A stretch of DNA of 64,000 bases, taken from Bacillota bacterium (GTDB taxonomy: Bacteria > Bacillota > Clostridia > Lachnospirales > Lachnospiraceae). Below, one piece after another: positions 53,533-62,157 of this stretch; positions within the stretch are counted from its first letter, which is position 1; every line of letters starts with the position of its first letter. The position numbers and the translations under genes are program-made. The stretch is from NCBI GenBank assembly GCA_023386315.1, contig JAEWJZ010000014.1:191001-255000 (forward strand). Direction: 5' to 3'. A model generated the notes under the pieces. That model saw nothing but the letters and a program-made list of their open reading frames with translations. It was not told the origin of the DNA and ran no database searches.

Positions 53533-54921
53533 ATGTGGGGAATTGAATTGCGCACCAACAGTGAAATCAGTCTGGCCCGCCAGATTTTTCTCTCCCTGCG
53601 AAAACGTATTCTCACAGGAGAGATTCTTCCAGGCGAACCACTGCCCTCCACCAGGGAACTTGCAAAAGGGCTGGGAACCTCCCGCAATACTGTATGTGAA
53701 GCTTATGACATGCTGCTGACAGAAGGGTTTATTATCAGCCGGCAGGGCGCTCCCTCCAGGGTGACTGAAGGACTGCATATGATACCGGGAAACGCAGGAA
53801 TCACCCAGGATACAGAGAAAGAACAGCCGGAGATTCATTGGAATTTCAAAACGGGACAGCCGGATCTGTCACTTTTTCCATGGTCTTCATGGAGTCAGAT
53901 GGTTCACAGAGCATTAAACACTCTTCCTGTGCACCAGTTAGAATACAGTAGTCCAAAAGGACATGAACCTTTATGCAGCGAAATTTCCAAGTGGCTGATG
54001 CGCAGCAGAAGCATGGAGGTAAATCCGGAAGATATATTTATTACCTCAGGAGCTACCCAGGCATTCTATTTACTGGTGGATATTCTATATAAGAAAGAAC
54101 GGCCCTTTGCCTTGGAAAATCCTTCTCATCCAGGCATCCGCACCGTCATAAATGACCGGGATTATCCCCTGTGCTTCATGCCTGCAGACCGGCAGGGAGC
54201 TGATGAATCGTGGATCAGAAAGATGGATTTATCAGCCGTATATGTCACCCCATCCCATCAGTTTCCCCTGGGCGGTATTCTGCCTGCTGTGAGACGTGCA
54301 TCGCTGATTCGTCTGGCAGCAGAAAAGGATTACTATATTATTGAGGATGATTATGACAGCGAATACCGTTACAGCGGTTCACCGGTAACCCCTCTTTATT
54401 CTATGGATCCTTCCAGAGTAATCTATGTGGGTACCTTTAGCAAAACCCTGTTTCCCGCCCTGAGAATCGGATTTGCCGTGCTTCCGAAAGAACTGCAGAA
54501 AAAATGGAGGCATTCCCGGAACTATCTGGATGTTCAAAATCCCGTATTGGAGCAGATCGCTCTTACGGAATTTTTAAAAAGCAGGAAAATGGACCATCAC
54601 GTCCAGCATATGCGCAGAGTGTATGCAAAGAAGCGTAAAGCCCTTCTGGCAGCCGCAAGGGAGGCGTTTGGCAGCCAGATCAGCGCCTGGGGCGATGAAT
54701 CGGGACTTCATGTGGCTCTTGAATTTCCGGAAATGAAATTTGGAAAAGATTTTGTTTCGGACTGCAGAAAGAACGGTATTCAAATACAGACCATATCCCA
54801 GTACTGCAGCGATGAAAATTGTCATATGGATAAACTTTTATTGGGCTACGGTCATCTGAACGAAAAAGAGATTCAGGATGGCATAGCGGCATTAAAATCA
54901 TTGATCGATGCCAGAATTTAG
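53533..54921 (+). CDS. MocR-type regulator (GntR HTH fused to aminotransferase fold)
   Basis: 462 residues from ATG 53533 (MWGIELRTNSEISLARQIF) after AAAGGAGAGAGT. GntR winged helix in residues 10-75 (GEPLPSTRELAKGLGTSRNTVCEAYDML); aminotransferase domain from about 110 with PLP lysine in YVGTFSKTLFPALRIGFAV and IIEDDYDSEYRY before it. It is distinct from the MocR protein at 45695. Its divergent position suggests it controls the DMT exporter and B3/B4 genes, with PLP or an amino-acid-PLP adduct as signal. Confidence 0.9.
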   Translation: MWGIELRTNSEISLARQIFLSLRKRILTGEILPGEPLPSTRELAKGLGTSRNTVCEAYDMLLTEGFIISRQGAPSRVTEGLHMIPGNAGITQDTEKEQPEIHWNFKTGQPDLSLFPWSSWSQMVHRALNTLPVHQLEYSSPKGHEPLCSEISKWLMRSRSMEVNPEDIFITSGATQAFYLLVDILYKKERPFALENPSHPGIRTVINDRDYPLCFMPADRQGADESWIRKMDLSAVYVTPSHQFPLGGILPAVRRASLIRLAAEKDYYIIEDDYDSEYRYSGSPVTPLYSMDPSRVIYVGTFSKTLFPALRIGFAVLPKELQKKWRHSRNYLDVQNPVLEQIALTEFLKSRKMDHHVQHMRRVYAKKRKALLAAAREAFGSQISAWGDESGLHVALEFPEMKFGKDFVSDCRKNGIQIQTISQYCSDENCHMDKLLLGYGHLNEKEIQDGIAALKSLIDARI

Positions 54922-54922
54922 C

Positions 54923-54978
54923 AAAAACCAGCCGGAAGATAAAAGGCTTGAAACACCTTTTTCTCCTGGCTGGTTTTT
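54923..54978. terminator. Bidirectional terminator, MocR / MurNAc operon
   Basis: AAAAACCAGCC paired with GGCTGGTTTTT plus inner pairing of AAAAGG with CCTTTT, between convergent units. Confidence 0.85.
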
Positions 54979-54995
54979 ATTTTACATTCTTACCT

Positions 54996-56069
54996 TCAGA
55001 TCAGCTTCACTCCAAAACCTTTCTGAACGTAAGGAAGAAATTTTAAATCATTTTCCTTAATCTGCCCGATCAAATTAAGACGTTCATCCATAGGAAGATC
55101 CACACGGGCAATTTCAAGCTCTCCCATATACCTTAAATATTTTTTATTGGATATGCAGATGCTTCCTGCTTTTCTGATAAGCAGCCCGCTTTCCACAGCC
55201 ATTGTCTTTGAAGAATTCTCTTCTGCTTCAATCTCCTGTTTATATAATCTGGATTCCTGGGAGCGGAAAAGATATTCGCTGGAATCGGGTCTGTCATGAT
55301 GAATCTGGTCTCTTACAAATTCATAGCCTGGTAATAAGTCAGCCCTCAGCTCTACAAAGCCCTGGCTGATGCATTTTACCTCAGCCCAATCCCTGTCACT
55401 GATGTCCACATCACCGACCAGTACTACATCACAGCCTCCCTTTATGGAAAGCTCCAGCATGTTGAAAGCCACCTCATCCCGACGGCTCCTGTGGTCTTCC
55501 ACGGTTGGCAAGCCTTCAAAAAGAGGCCCCCTGAGTGTTAAGTTACCCGGAACAAATGCCATGGTTGTAAATCCCAGATACTTTAATCGGTTGTTGATTT
55601 CTCTCACCTGTTTTAAGGACAAAGCAGTGAACTGCTTGGGATAAAAATTATGACAGGCGGCAAATTTAGTAAAATCTGCACCATACCGTTTCCATTCCAA
55701 GAGCTCCTCTTCCATAATGGTGGAAGCATTGAAAACAACAAAAAAATGTTTGGAGATTTCAACCACTTCCCTGGGGGAAAAGCCATAATCCAGCCTCACA
55801 TGGGTGATTCCCAGAGACTTTAACTCTTCCATGCTGGCAACACCAAGCTTATCATAGGTCTCTGGTCCCACATCTGCGATCAGGTTTAAATTTTCTTCCC
55901 TGCAGCAGTTTAAAAGCTGCCTGATGCTCTTACTGTAATCCACTCCTGTCTCTTCCGGTATGTGGAGAGATGTAAATGCATAGGTGACTCCGTTTTTTAC
56001 TGCCTTTTTAATCAGTGACTCATTCTTCTCCATACCACTGGAGAAATAGATGGAAATTCCGGTTTTCAT
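54996..56069 (-). CDS. mupG: MupG-type 6-phospho-N-acetylmuramidase (DUF871)
   Basis: 357-residue cytoplasmic protein of the MupG/DUF871 family: TIM barrel (residues 1-230: GISIYFSSG, FTSLHIPEE, LIADVGPET, HVRLDYGF) plus a cyclophilin-like C-terminal part (KAGSICISNKKYLRYMGELEI). In Staphylococcus aureus MupG splits MurNAc 6-phosphate-GlcNAc taken up by MurP, which fits this operon. Its ATG overlaps the murP stop (TAATG). Confidence 0.9.
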   Translation of the reverse strand: MKTGISIYFSSGMEKNESLIKKAVKNGVTYAFTSLHIPEETGVDYSKSIRQLLNCCREENLNLIADVGPETYDKLGVASMEELKSLGITHVRLDYGFSPREVVEISKHFFVVFNASTIMEEELLEWKRYGADFTKFAACHNFYPKQFTALSLKQVREINNRLKYLGFTTMAFVPGNLTLRGPLFEGLPTVEDHRSRRDEVAFNMLELSIKGGCDVVLVGDVDISDRDWAEVKCISQGFVELRADLLPGYEFVRDQIHHDRPDSSEYLFRSQESRLYKQEIEAEENSSKTMAVESGLLIRKAGSICISNKKYLRYMGELEIARVDLPMDERLNLIGQIKENDLKFLPYVQKGFGVKLI

Positions 56070-57505
56070 TATTCTTCTCCGTATACCTCATTGATTCTGT
56101 TTTCATCCACGCCAAAAAAGTAAGTGACTAAAAATCCGCCTGCGTAGGCAACCAGCATAGCCAGTATAAATGACAGCTGCTGGCCTGGCTTTACAATCAG
56201 AAGCCCGAATAAACCGGAAACACCCTGGGAAACAGTTCCCAGATGAAGAAGTGCTGCCAGCGCTCCTCCAAAGCCGCTGCCGATACAGGCAGTAAGGAAT
56301 GATCTGCCAAGAGGCAGGGTAACTGCGTACATCATTGGCTCTCCGATTCCAAGAATTCCTACAGGAATGGAATCTCTTATGTATCTTTTTAATTTTTTAT
56401 TTTTTGTTTTCACATAAAGAGCAATACCGGCTCCCACCTGGCCGCCGCCTGCCATCATTAAGATTGGAAGCAGATAATTAATGCCGCCTGTGGCACCTGC
56501 CGGGTCATTTAACATGGCATGAATCGGCGTCAGTGCCTGATGCAGTCCAACTGCTACCAGAGGCAGGAAGCCTGCAGACAGAATATAACCGCCTACAACC
56601 CCCATTTTCTCATATGCAAAGCTTAATACTGCAAAGATGACCTTGGTCAGACCTGCTCCAAGGGGCTGAATGACTAATAATGCTACAATTCCACCGATAA
56701 TGAGCACCAGAAGAGGGCTGATAAAGGTGTCAATTAAATCCGGCATGTGCTTTCTGATCCGCTTCTCCAGTTCTGCAAAAAACATACCAGCAATTAATGC
56801 TGCTAAAAGACCTCCGGAAGCGGGATTAAACGGAGCATTGGTAATCGGCAGCAGTATCTGCTTTTCATTAATCGTTGCGAGAAGAGGCATACCTGCATTG
56901 GCTATGGACATAGCGCCGGCAATGGCTCCCAGTGCACCTGATCCGCCGAATTCCCTTGCTGCATTGTAGCCTACCAGAATAGGAAGGTATGCAAACAAAG
57001 CCCAGCCCATGGTCCTGATACAGGCGAACCACCAGACTCCCGCCAGTGCTCCGTGAGTGGAAACATTGATAACATTGCAGATACCGTTAATTAAACCTGC
57101 CGCAATAATTCCAGGAAGCAGTGCCACGAAAATATTAGCGATTTTCTTTAAAAATCTCTGGACAGGCTTATCATACTTTGCCTTCTGCAGTTCTTTGTTT
57201 TCTCTTGTGACTGTCTGTATATCCCCGCCTTTTTCCCCATCATCTGCCTGGCCTTTGGGCAGCCCGGTAAGCTTATAAAATTCATCTAACACCTTGTTTA
57301 CCTTGCCAGGACCGAAGACAATCTGAAGGGTATTGCTTTCCACTACCCCGAGGACACCTTCCACCTTTTTTAACTGCTCTAAGTTTACTTTTGATAAATC
57401 CTTCACTCCGATGCGAAGCCTGGTCATACAGGCAGCATTGGATGTGATGTTGGTTTTCCCTCCCAACAGTGATAACAGTTCTTCACTGACTTGCTTGTAA
57501 TCCAT
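56069..57505 (-). CDS. murP: MurNAc-type PTS IIBC component
   Basis: 478 residues from ATG 57505 (MDYKQVSEELLSLLGGKTNI) after AAAGGAGGAGAAC. IIB domain in residues 1-85 with the phosphocysteine in SNAACMTRLRIGV near 28; linker; IIC domain with ten membrane segments (GLHQALTPIHAMLNDP, GILGIGEPMMYAVTLPLGR carrying the conserved GEP motif). No IIA domain, so it relies on a IIA encoded elsewhere. Imports MurNAc or MurNAc-GlcNAc as the 6-phosphate. Confidence 0.92.
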   Translation of the reverse strand: MDYKQVSEELLSLLGGKTNITSNAACMTRLRIGVKDLSKVNLEQLKKVEGVLGVVESNTLQIVFGPGKVNKVLDEFYKLTGLPKGQADDGEKGGDIQTVTRENKELQKAKYDKPVQRFLKKIANIFVALLPGIIAAGLINGICNVINVSTHGALAGVWWFACIRTMGWALFAYLPILVGYNAAREFGGSGALGAIAGAMSIANAGMPLLATINEKQILLPITNAPFNPASGGLLAALIAGMFFAELEKRIRKHMPDLIDTFISPLLVLIIGGIVALLVIQPLGAGLTKVIFAVLSFAYEKMGVVGGYILSAGFLPLVAVGLHQALTPIHAMLNDPAGATGGINYLLPILMMAGGGQVGAGIALYVKTKNKKLKRYIRDSIPVGILGIGEPMMYAVTLPLGRSFLTACIGSGFGGALAALLHLGTVSQGVSGLFGLLIVKPGQQLSFILAMLVAYAGGFLVTYFFGVDENRINEVYGEE

Positions 57506-57575
57506 TGTTCTCCTCCTTTTAATTATTATTTCATAGTTTCGGCTTAACTGGCAGACCAAAACCCCCTTTCTTAAT

Positions 57576-58469
57576 CTATTTCAAAGCCTGACGGACATTC
57601 CCGCCTGCTTTTAACAGCTTTTCTCTTGCTTCTTTCGCATTACAGTCCGATAAAATCATAATCACAGCTGTTTTCACATGGCCGTCTGCCTGTTCCAGTA
57701 CCGCTTTTGCTTCCTCTCTTTCACAGCCCGTTGCTGTCATTACGATATTCTGTGATCTCACCACAAGCTTTTCATTGCTCTGTCTGACATCTACCATTAA
57801 ATTCTGATAGACCTTTCCGATTCCGATCATGCTGCCGGTTGATATCATGTTTAAAACCATTTTCTGCGCAGTACCTGCCTTCAGTCTGGTAGAGCCGGTA
57901 AGTACCTCCGGTCCTGTAACCGGTTCGATGGCAAGCATTGCTTCCTTTCCTATGGCGGAATCCCTGTTGCATGAAATGGCAACAGTTTTACAGCCAATGG
58001 AACGTGCATAACGGAGTCCGTAAATCACATAGGGCGTTCTGCCGGATGCAGCCAGACCGATTACGATATCTTCTTTTAACAAACCTATGGACTTTAATTC
58101 CTCCTCGCACAGAGTCTCGCTGTCTTCCGCACCTTCCACCGCTTCCACAAAGGCCTTTTCCCCTCCTGCAATCAGTCCCACAACCATCTGGGGCGGCACG
58201 CCGAAGGTGGGCGGACATTCTACAGCATCAAGTACTCCAAGCCTTCCCGAAGTACCTGCGCCCACATAGATGATTCTGCCGCCTGCTTTCAGGCTTTCGG
58301 CTGCCCACCCGATGGCCTGGGCGATCTGGGGAATGACTTCCTCTATTGCTTTTATCACTGTTTCATCCTCCCGGTTCATGATCCGGGCGATTTCTATAGG
58401 GGTCATCTCATCCAGACTCATGGTATCCGGATTTCTTGACTCAGTTGTCAGTTTTGATAAATCAATCAT
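57576..58469 (-). CDS. murQ: N-acetylmuramic acid 6-phosphate etherase
   Basis: 297 residues. SIS domain enzyme that cleaves the lactyl ether of MurNAc 6-phosphate to give GlcNAc 6-phosphate and D-lactate. Family features: [12 protein letters not shown] at the start, [27 protein letters not shown] near 70-95, [18 protein letters not shown], and [20 protein letters not shown] (here VTGPEVL...). Catalytic glutamate region is intact. Three bases after murR; 70 before murP. Confidence 0.96.
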   Translation of the reverse strand: MIDLSKLTTESRNPDTMSLDEMTPIEIARIMNREDETVIKAIEEVIPQIAQAIGWAAESLKAGGRIIYVGAGTSGRLGVLDAVECPPTFGVPPQMVVGLIAGGEKAFVEAVEGAEDSETLCEEELKSIGLLKEDIVIGLAASGRTPYVIYGLRYARSIGCKTVAISCNRDSAIGKEAMLAIEPVTGPEVLTGSTRLKAGTAQKMVLNMISTGSMIGIGKVYQNLMVDVRQSNEKLVVRSQNIVMTATGCEREEAKAVLEQADGHVKTAVIMILSDCNAKEAREKLLKAGGNVRQALK

Positions 58470-58472
58470 CTT

Positions 58473-59321
58473 TTAAGTTCCTCCGTCTTTCTGTATATGG
58501 GTTCTGCCGAACTGATTCATGCAGAACTCGTAATTGCGGTTTACATAAGTGGTAAACAACACATCTACCACATTTAACTGTGAGATCCTGGAAGACATGG
58601 CCCCACTTCTGTGAATGAGCTCCGTTGCAGCCACAGGCAGAACGAAATCCGCTTCCGCCGCAAGCTTCGACTCAACGGCTCTTGTTATGGCAATCACCTT
58701 TGCACCGTTTGCCTTGGCTTCTTTGGCACATTGAAGCATCTCTTCTGTAAGACCGGAATAGCTGATAACAATTGCCACATCACCATCCCGTAAATTCCTG
58801 GCTGTTAAAAACTGGGCATGCCAGTCATCACATAAACTGCAGATCACATCTGCCCTGAGAAGCTTTAAATACAAGTCCCTCGCCACAAGAAGAGAGGTTC
58901 CAAGTCCGAACAGGGAGACTGTCCTGCTGGTTTCCAAAAGTTTTACACACTCTGTTATTATCTTAGGCTCGAGAAGCTTTCTCGTGGTTTCCAGTGATTC
59001 AATATTTTTCTTTGTTACCTTATAAATAATATCCTCAACAGTATCCTTCTGGGTGATCTTTTGAAACGCAATATCGCGGCTCTCCCGAAACAAAGCCACT
59101 TCATAGGCCAGAGTGCTCTGAAAATCCTTATAACCTTTACACCCCAGCTTTTTACACAGTCTGACAATGGTGGCAGGAGATGTATAGGTTTCTTTCGCAA
59201 TCTCCTTAATGGTCTTTCTTAACACAGATTCCGGATTTCTCTGAAGCCTGCTTATGAGTTGTTTTTCAGCCTCTCCGGCATTTTGAACATAATCATCGAT
59301 TCTTACAAGTAGACCTTTCAT
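58473..59321 (-). CDS. murR: RpiR-family regulator of the MurNAc operon
   Basis: 282 residues from ATG 59321 after AGAGAGGAACAGA. N-terminal RpiR helix-turn-helix (IKEIAKETYTSPATIVRLCKKLGCKGYKDFQ) and C-terminal SIS sugar-phosphate domain (VSLFGLGTSLLVARDLYLKLLRAD; VAIVISYSGLTEEML). First gene of the operon and next to murQ, so it probably senses MurNAc 6-phosphate and autoregulates through the inverted repeat upstream. Confidence 0.88.
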   Translation of the reverse strand: MKGLLVRIDDYVQNAGEAEKQLISRLQRNPESVLRKTIKEIAKETYTSPATIVRLCKKLGCKGYKDFQSTLAYEVALFRESRDIAFQKITQKDTVEDIIYKVTKKNIESLETTRKLLEPKIITECVKLLETSRTVSLFGLGTSLLVARDLYLKLLRADVICSLCDDWHAQFLTARNLRDGDVAIVISYSGLTEEMLQCAKEAKANGAKVIAITRAVESKLAAEADFVLPVAATELIHRSGAMSSRISQLNVVDVLFTTYVNRNYEFCMNQFGRTHIQKDGGT

Positions 59322-59382
59322 TCTCTGTTCCTCTCTAAAAAGCCAGAAGGGATTCACTGTGCTTCACAGTTGTATTGAACTC

Positions 59383-59434
59383 ATTCTAGCGGGTTTGTAT
59401 TATAGTTTCAATATGTGTTAAAAACTATGAAACT
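59383..59434 (-). promoter_or_regulatory. MurNAc operon promoter with inverted repeat
   Basis: Minus-strand TTGAAA (59406-59411), 17 bases, TAGAAT (59383-59388). Inverted repeat AGTTTCA (59404-59410) / TGAAACT (59428-59434) overlaps the -35. Confidence 0.6.
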
Positions 59435-59500
59435 TTTTTTCATTATATGATGTTTTCCGGGGGATTAAAAGAAGGAATTTTTCTTGAGACATGCAAAAAA

Positions 59501-59544
59501 AGTCCCGGTTCCATTAGGGATACCCTGATCATGGAACCGGGACT
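59501..59544 (-). terminator. Terminator of the rhodanese gene
   Basis: Perfect 14-bp arms AGTCCCGGTTCCAT / ATGGAACCGGGACT; the minus-strand transcript runs into TTTTTTT. Confidence 0.9.
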
Positions 59545-59551
59545 GACTATT

Positions 59552-59872
59552 TTATTTTCTCTTTGTACCAACGTAGGAACCCATTCCGCCCGCCACATTC
59601 ACCACATCAAATCCTTTTTTCAGAAGAGCACCGCAGGTCCGTCTGCTTCTTGCACCGGACTGGCACATGATATAATAGGTCTTGTCCTTCATTAAATATT
59701 TTTCCGGGTTATTTAGTAAATTGCCCATGGGGATATTTTTCGCAGTTCTCATGGTTTCGCTTTTAAATTCATAGGGCTCCCGGATATCTATTAACTCAAT
59801 ACTGCCAATGAGTGGGTCTAAATCATTTACATGAATTACTTTTCCTGTATTTCTTTTTAAAAATTCAAACAT
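59552..59872 (-). CDS. Single-domain rhodanese sulfurtransferase
   Basis: 106 residues from ATG 59872 (MFEFLKRNTGKVIHVND) after GAGGAGAAAAATAT. Rhodanese fold with the family IDIREPYEF strand and active-site loop C-x-S-G-x-R-S (IMCQSGARSRR) with persulfide cysteine near 71. Likely handles sulfane sulfur, fitting the sulfur uptake and carrier genes upstream, from which it is separated by a terminator. Confidence 0.88.
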   Translation of the reverse strand: MFEFLKRNTGKVIHVNDLDPLIGSIELIDIREPYEFKSETMRTAKNIPMGNLLNNPEKYLMKDKTYYIMCQSGARSRRTCGALLKKGFDVVNVAGGMGSYVGTKRK

Positions 59873-59978
59873 ATATTTTTCTCCTCTTATGTTTCCTGTC
59901 ATTTAATAAACCTGGTTTCATTATAAATCCTATCCTATTATTATCCGTGACTAAATCACATATACAGTCCAAAATGAC

Positions 59979-60031
59979 AAAAAAACCAGGCAGGCACGCA
60001 TGATCATAAAATTCCATGTGTACCCGCCAGG
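59979..60031 (-). terminator. Terminator of the sulfur/thioredoxin reductase operon
   Basis: Minus-strand hairpin with arms of 17 bases (CCTGGCGGGTACACATG and its imperfect complement, mostly G-U substituted), followed by TTTTTTT at 59979-59985. Confidence 0.75.
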
Positions 60032-60051
60032 GGATCCTGTTTTCTTATTTA

Positions 60052-61272
60052 TTATTTACAAATGCTTTCGATTCGTTCCTTAGTTATATTACCGTCAATC
60101 TTCTCCTGTATCTTACAATCCTTAATCCAGACTGCGCAGGGACCGTTTTGAACACCGAGGCGTTTTGCAAGTCCATCTGATTTATAGGTATCAATGCAGG
60201 ATACCCGCATGCCGCTGTGATTCTGCTCAAATTCCTTGAATACAGATAAAAGCTCTCTGGAATGTGCATCAACTGCATTATAGATATAAACCAGGGATGG
60301 GTTCCCTTCATTCATGATCTGCTGTTCAAATATTTCACACTCTGAAAGGTATTTTTCTGCTCCGTAACCTGCCACAGCTCCGTCGCCTACTGCTGTTGCA
60401 ACCTGTTTTAAGAATTTGTCACGTACATCACCCACTGCATAAACTCCGGGTATATTAGTTTCCATCCGCTCATTGGTAATTAAATAACCGCCCCGGTTCA
60501 TATCCAGCATTCCCTGGAATATCTCGGTATTGGGCAGATAGCCGATGAACAGAAAGCAGCTGTCAACGGTAACCGGAATCTTTTCTTCCGTCTTTACATT
60601 TTTTAAGACAACCGTGCTGAGTCTTTCTTCACCTTCGAAGCTGTCCACAACCGTATTCCACATAAATTCCATCTTGGGATTTGCAAGTGCCTGTGCCTTT
60701 GCAATTTCATTGCAGTCCATCTTTCCGTTTTCATGCATAACAGAAACAATTACCTTATCAGCAAATTTTGTTAAAAACATTCCCTCTTCGATTGCTGCAT
60801 CTCCGCTGCCGATTACCATAACCGTTTTACCGGTGTTAGCTGCTGCATCACAGGTAGCACAGAAAGAGATTCCTTTATCATAAAGATACAGTTCCTCGTT
60901 CTTTGCACCGGTCAGACGGGGCTTTCCGCCGCTTCCGATGATCACTGCCTTTGCCTCAAAAATATTGCGGAACGTTTCCACTTTTTTTATATCTCCCTCA
61001 AGAGATACGCTTCTTACATCGGTTAATTTAAATTCGACTCCAAACTTTTTGGCCTGTTTATGAAATAAATCCATCAGCCCAAGACCAGTGGCTCCCTCTG
61101 GAAAACCAGGGTAATTTTCAATCTCATTGGTATAAGTTGCAAGTCCTCCCACCAGAGTCTTTTCAATAATCAGCGTCTTTAATTTTGCCCTGCCGCAATA
61201 GATACCTGCAGTTAAACCGGCTGCACCGCCGCCGATGATGACCACATCATATTGTAATGTTTTCTTTTCCAT
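60052..61272 (-). CDS. Thioredoxin reductase fused to a thioredoxin-like domain lacking CxxC
   Basis: 406 residues. Residues 1-305 are a low-molecular-weight thioredoxin reductase: FAD motif VVIIGGGAAGLTAGIYCGRAK, redox pair CATC in SFCATCDAAAN near 137, NAD(P) motif VMVIGSGDAAIEEGMFLTKFA, and the GVYAVGDVRDKFLKQVATAVGDGA terminus. Residues about 315-406 form an extra domain with thioredoxin-like pattern (LVYIYNAVDAHSRELLSVFKEF; VQNGPCAVWIKD), but the WCxxC site is replaced by NAVDAHS. It ends the operon with YeeE/TusA-type genes, so it may reduce persulfides on those proteins rather than a classical thioredoxin. Confidence 0.87.
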   Translation of the reverse strand: MEKKTLQYDVVIIGGGAAGLTAGIYCGRAKLKTLIIEKTLVGGLATYTNEIENYPGFPEGATGLGLMDLFHKQAKKFGVEFKLTDVRSVSLEGDIKKVETFRNIFEAKAVIIGSGGKPRLTGAKNEELYLYDKGISFCATCDAAANTGKTVMVIGSGDAAIEEGMFLTKFADKVIVSVMHENGKMDCNEIAKAQALANPKMEFMWNTVVDSFEGEERLSTVVLKNVKTEEKIPVTVDSCFLFIGYLPNTEIFQGMLDMNRGGYLITNERMETNIPGVYAVGDVRDKFLKQVATAVGDGAVAGYGAEKYLSECEIFEQQIMNEGNPSLVYIYNAVDAHSRELLSVFKEFEQNHSGMRVSCIDTYKSDGLAKRLGVQNGPCAVWIKDCKIQEKIDGNITKERIESICK

Positions 61273-61326
61273 GGTATATAATCCTTTCTAAACGATTGGA
61301 GCAATCATTTCTGATTGCTCCAGTCA

Positions 61327-61884
61327 TTACATAAAATACTTTGCCAGTAATTTGCTTCCGATGAATGCTCCCACTAAAAGGAACGCTCCAAATACCCAGC
61401 CGGATAAGGAGAAGGATGCAATTGCAGTAAACAAAGCTCCGATATTACAGCCGTTTGCAAGTCTTGCTCCGTAGCCCATAAGCAGACCGCCCAGGATAGC
61501 TGCCACTACCTGGCGCAGGGTTTTAATCTTCTTTATTTTAAACTGTGATGCAAATAAGGTCGCTGCCAATGCTCCGAAGATGATGCCCAGATTGCGGATG
61601 GAACCCCCGTCCGCCAGAAAGCCGGTATGAAGCTCCTGCTGCATCTTTTCCGATGCATAATAGGCCCAGCTGCCTGCATCTCCGCCAAGTGCGTTATAAA
61701 CCCAGGTTCCCCAGACAGCAAATGTACTTGTCACTCCCCAGCCTTTTCCGAATACTGTGAAATGAGCAATCTGGAAAACGGAAAGTAAAACAGCTCCCGC
61801 CACATAGGTTAAAGGTTCCTTTAACAGTTTTTTGTAAATCGGATGATCACCCAGTTTAATAAAAAACTCTTTCAATTCATTCAC
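61327..61884 (-). CDS. YeeE/YedE-family sulfur transporter, second half-unit
   Basis: 185-residue membrane protein, four to five hydrophobic segments. Conserved cysteine motif GARLANGCNIGALFTAIASFSLSGW, equivalent to the C-terminal half of full-length TsuA/YeeE thiosulfate transporters. About half their length, and the partner half is encoded two genes upstream. Start follows AAGTAGGTGA. Precedes the thioredoxin reductase gene by 54 bases. Confidence 0.83.
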   Translation of the reverse strand: MNELKEFFIKLGDHPIYKKLLKEPLTYVAGAVLLSVFQIAHFTVFGKGWGVTSTFAVWGTWVYNALGGDAGSWAYYASEKMQQELHTGFLADGGSIRNLGIIFGALAATLFASQFKIKKIKTLRQVVAAILGGLLMGYGARLANGCNIGALFTAIASFSLSGWVFGAFLLVGAFIGSKLLAKYFM

Positions 61885-61902
61885 CTACTTTCAAAGCGGT
61901 TA

Positions 61903-62130
61903 TTATTTTGCTTTCTCAATAACGATTTCCCATTCTCCGTCATCTACTTCTTCAATTTCAACATTGTGTCCCTGTTTTCTTGCCCATTCAGGAACATTCT
62001 TCATTGCACAGCTGTGGTCAATGGAAACCACCAGCACATCACCTACCGATAACTCACTCATCTTTTTCTCAGTTTTCATTAACGGTACAGGACAAGCCTC
62101 GCCTAAACAATCCAGTGTAAATTCAGCCAT
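61903..62130 (-). CDS. TusA/YedF-like sulfur carrier protein
   Basis: 75 residues. Contains the TusA-family motif with its active cysteine, ACPVPLMKTEKKM near residue 12, and the following SVGDVLVV strand. A second conserved cysteine (SCAMKNV) is of the kind seen in YeeD/YedF proteins that accompany YeeE/YedE transporters. It would accept sulfur as a persulfide at the membrane exit. Start follows AAAGGAGATAAAAAA. Confidence 0.9.
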   Translation of the reverse strand: MAEFTLDCLGEACPVPLMKTEKKMSELSVGDVLVVSIDHSCAMKNVPEWARKQGHNVEIEEVDDGEWEIVIEKAK

Positions 62131-62157
62131 TTTTTTATCTCCTTTAAATAATATAAT

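Noticed and set aside
53413..53838. 141-residue minus-strand frame at the MocR start
   Set aside because: Antisense to the GntR domain of the MocR gene; the composition is not protein-like and there is no ribosome binding site.
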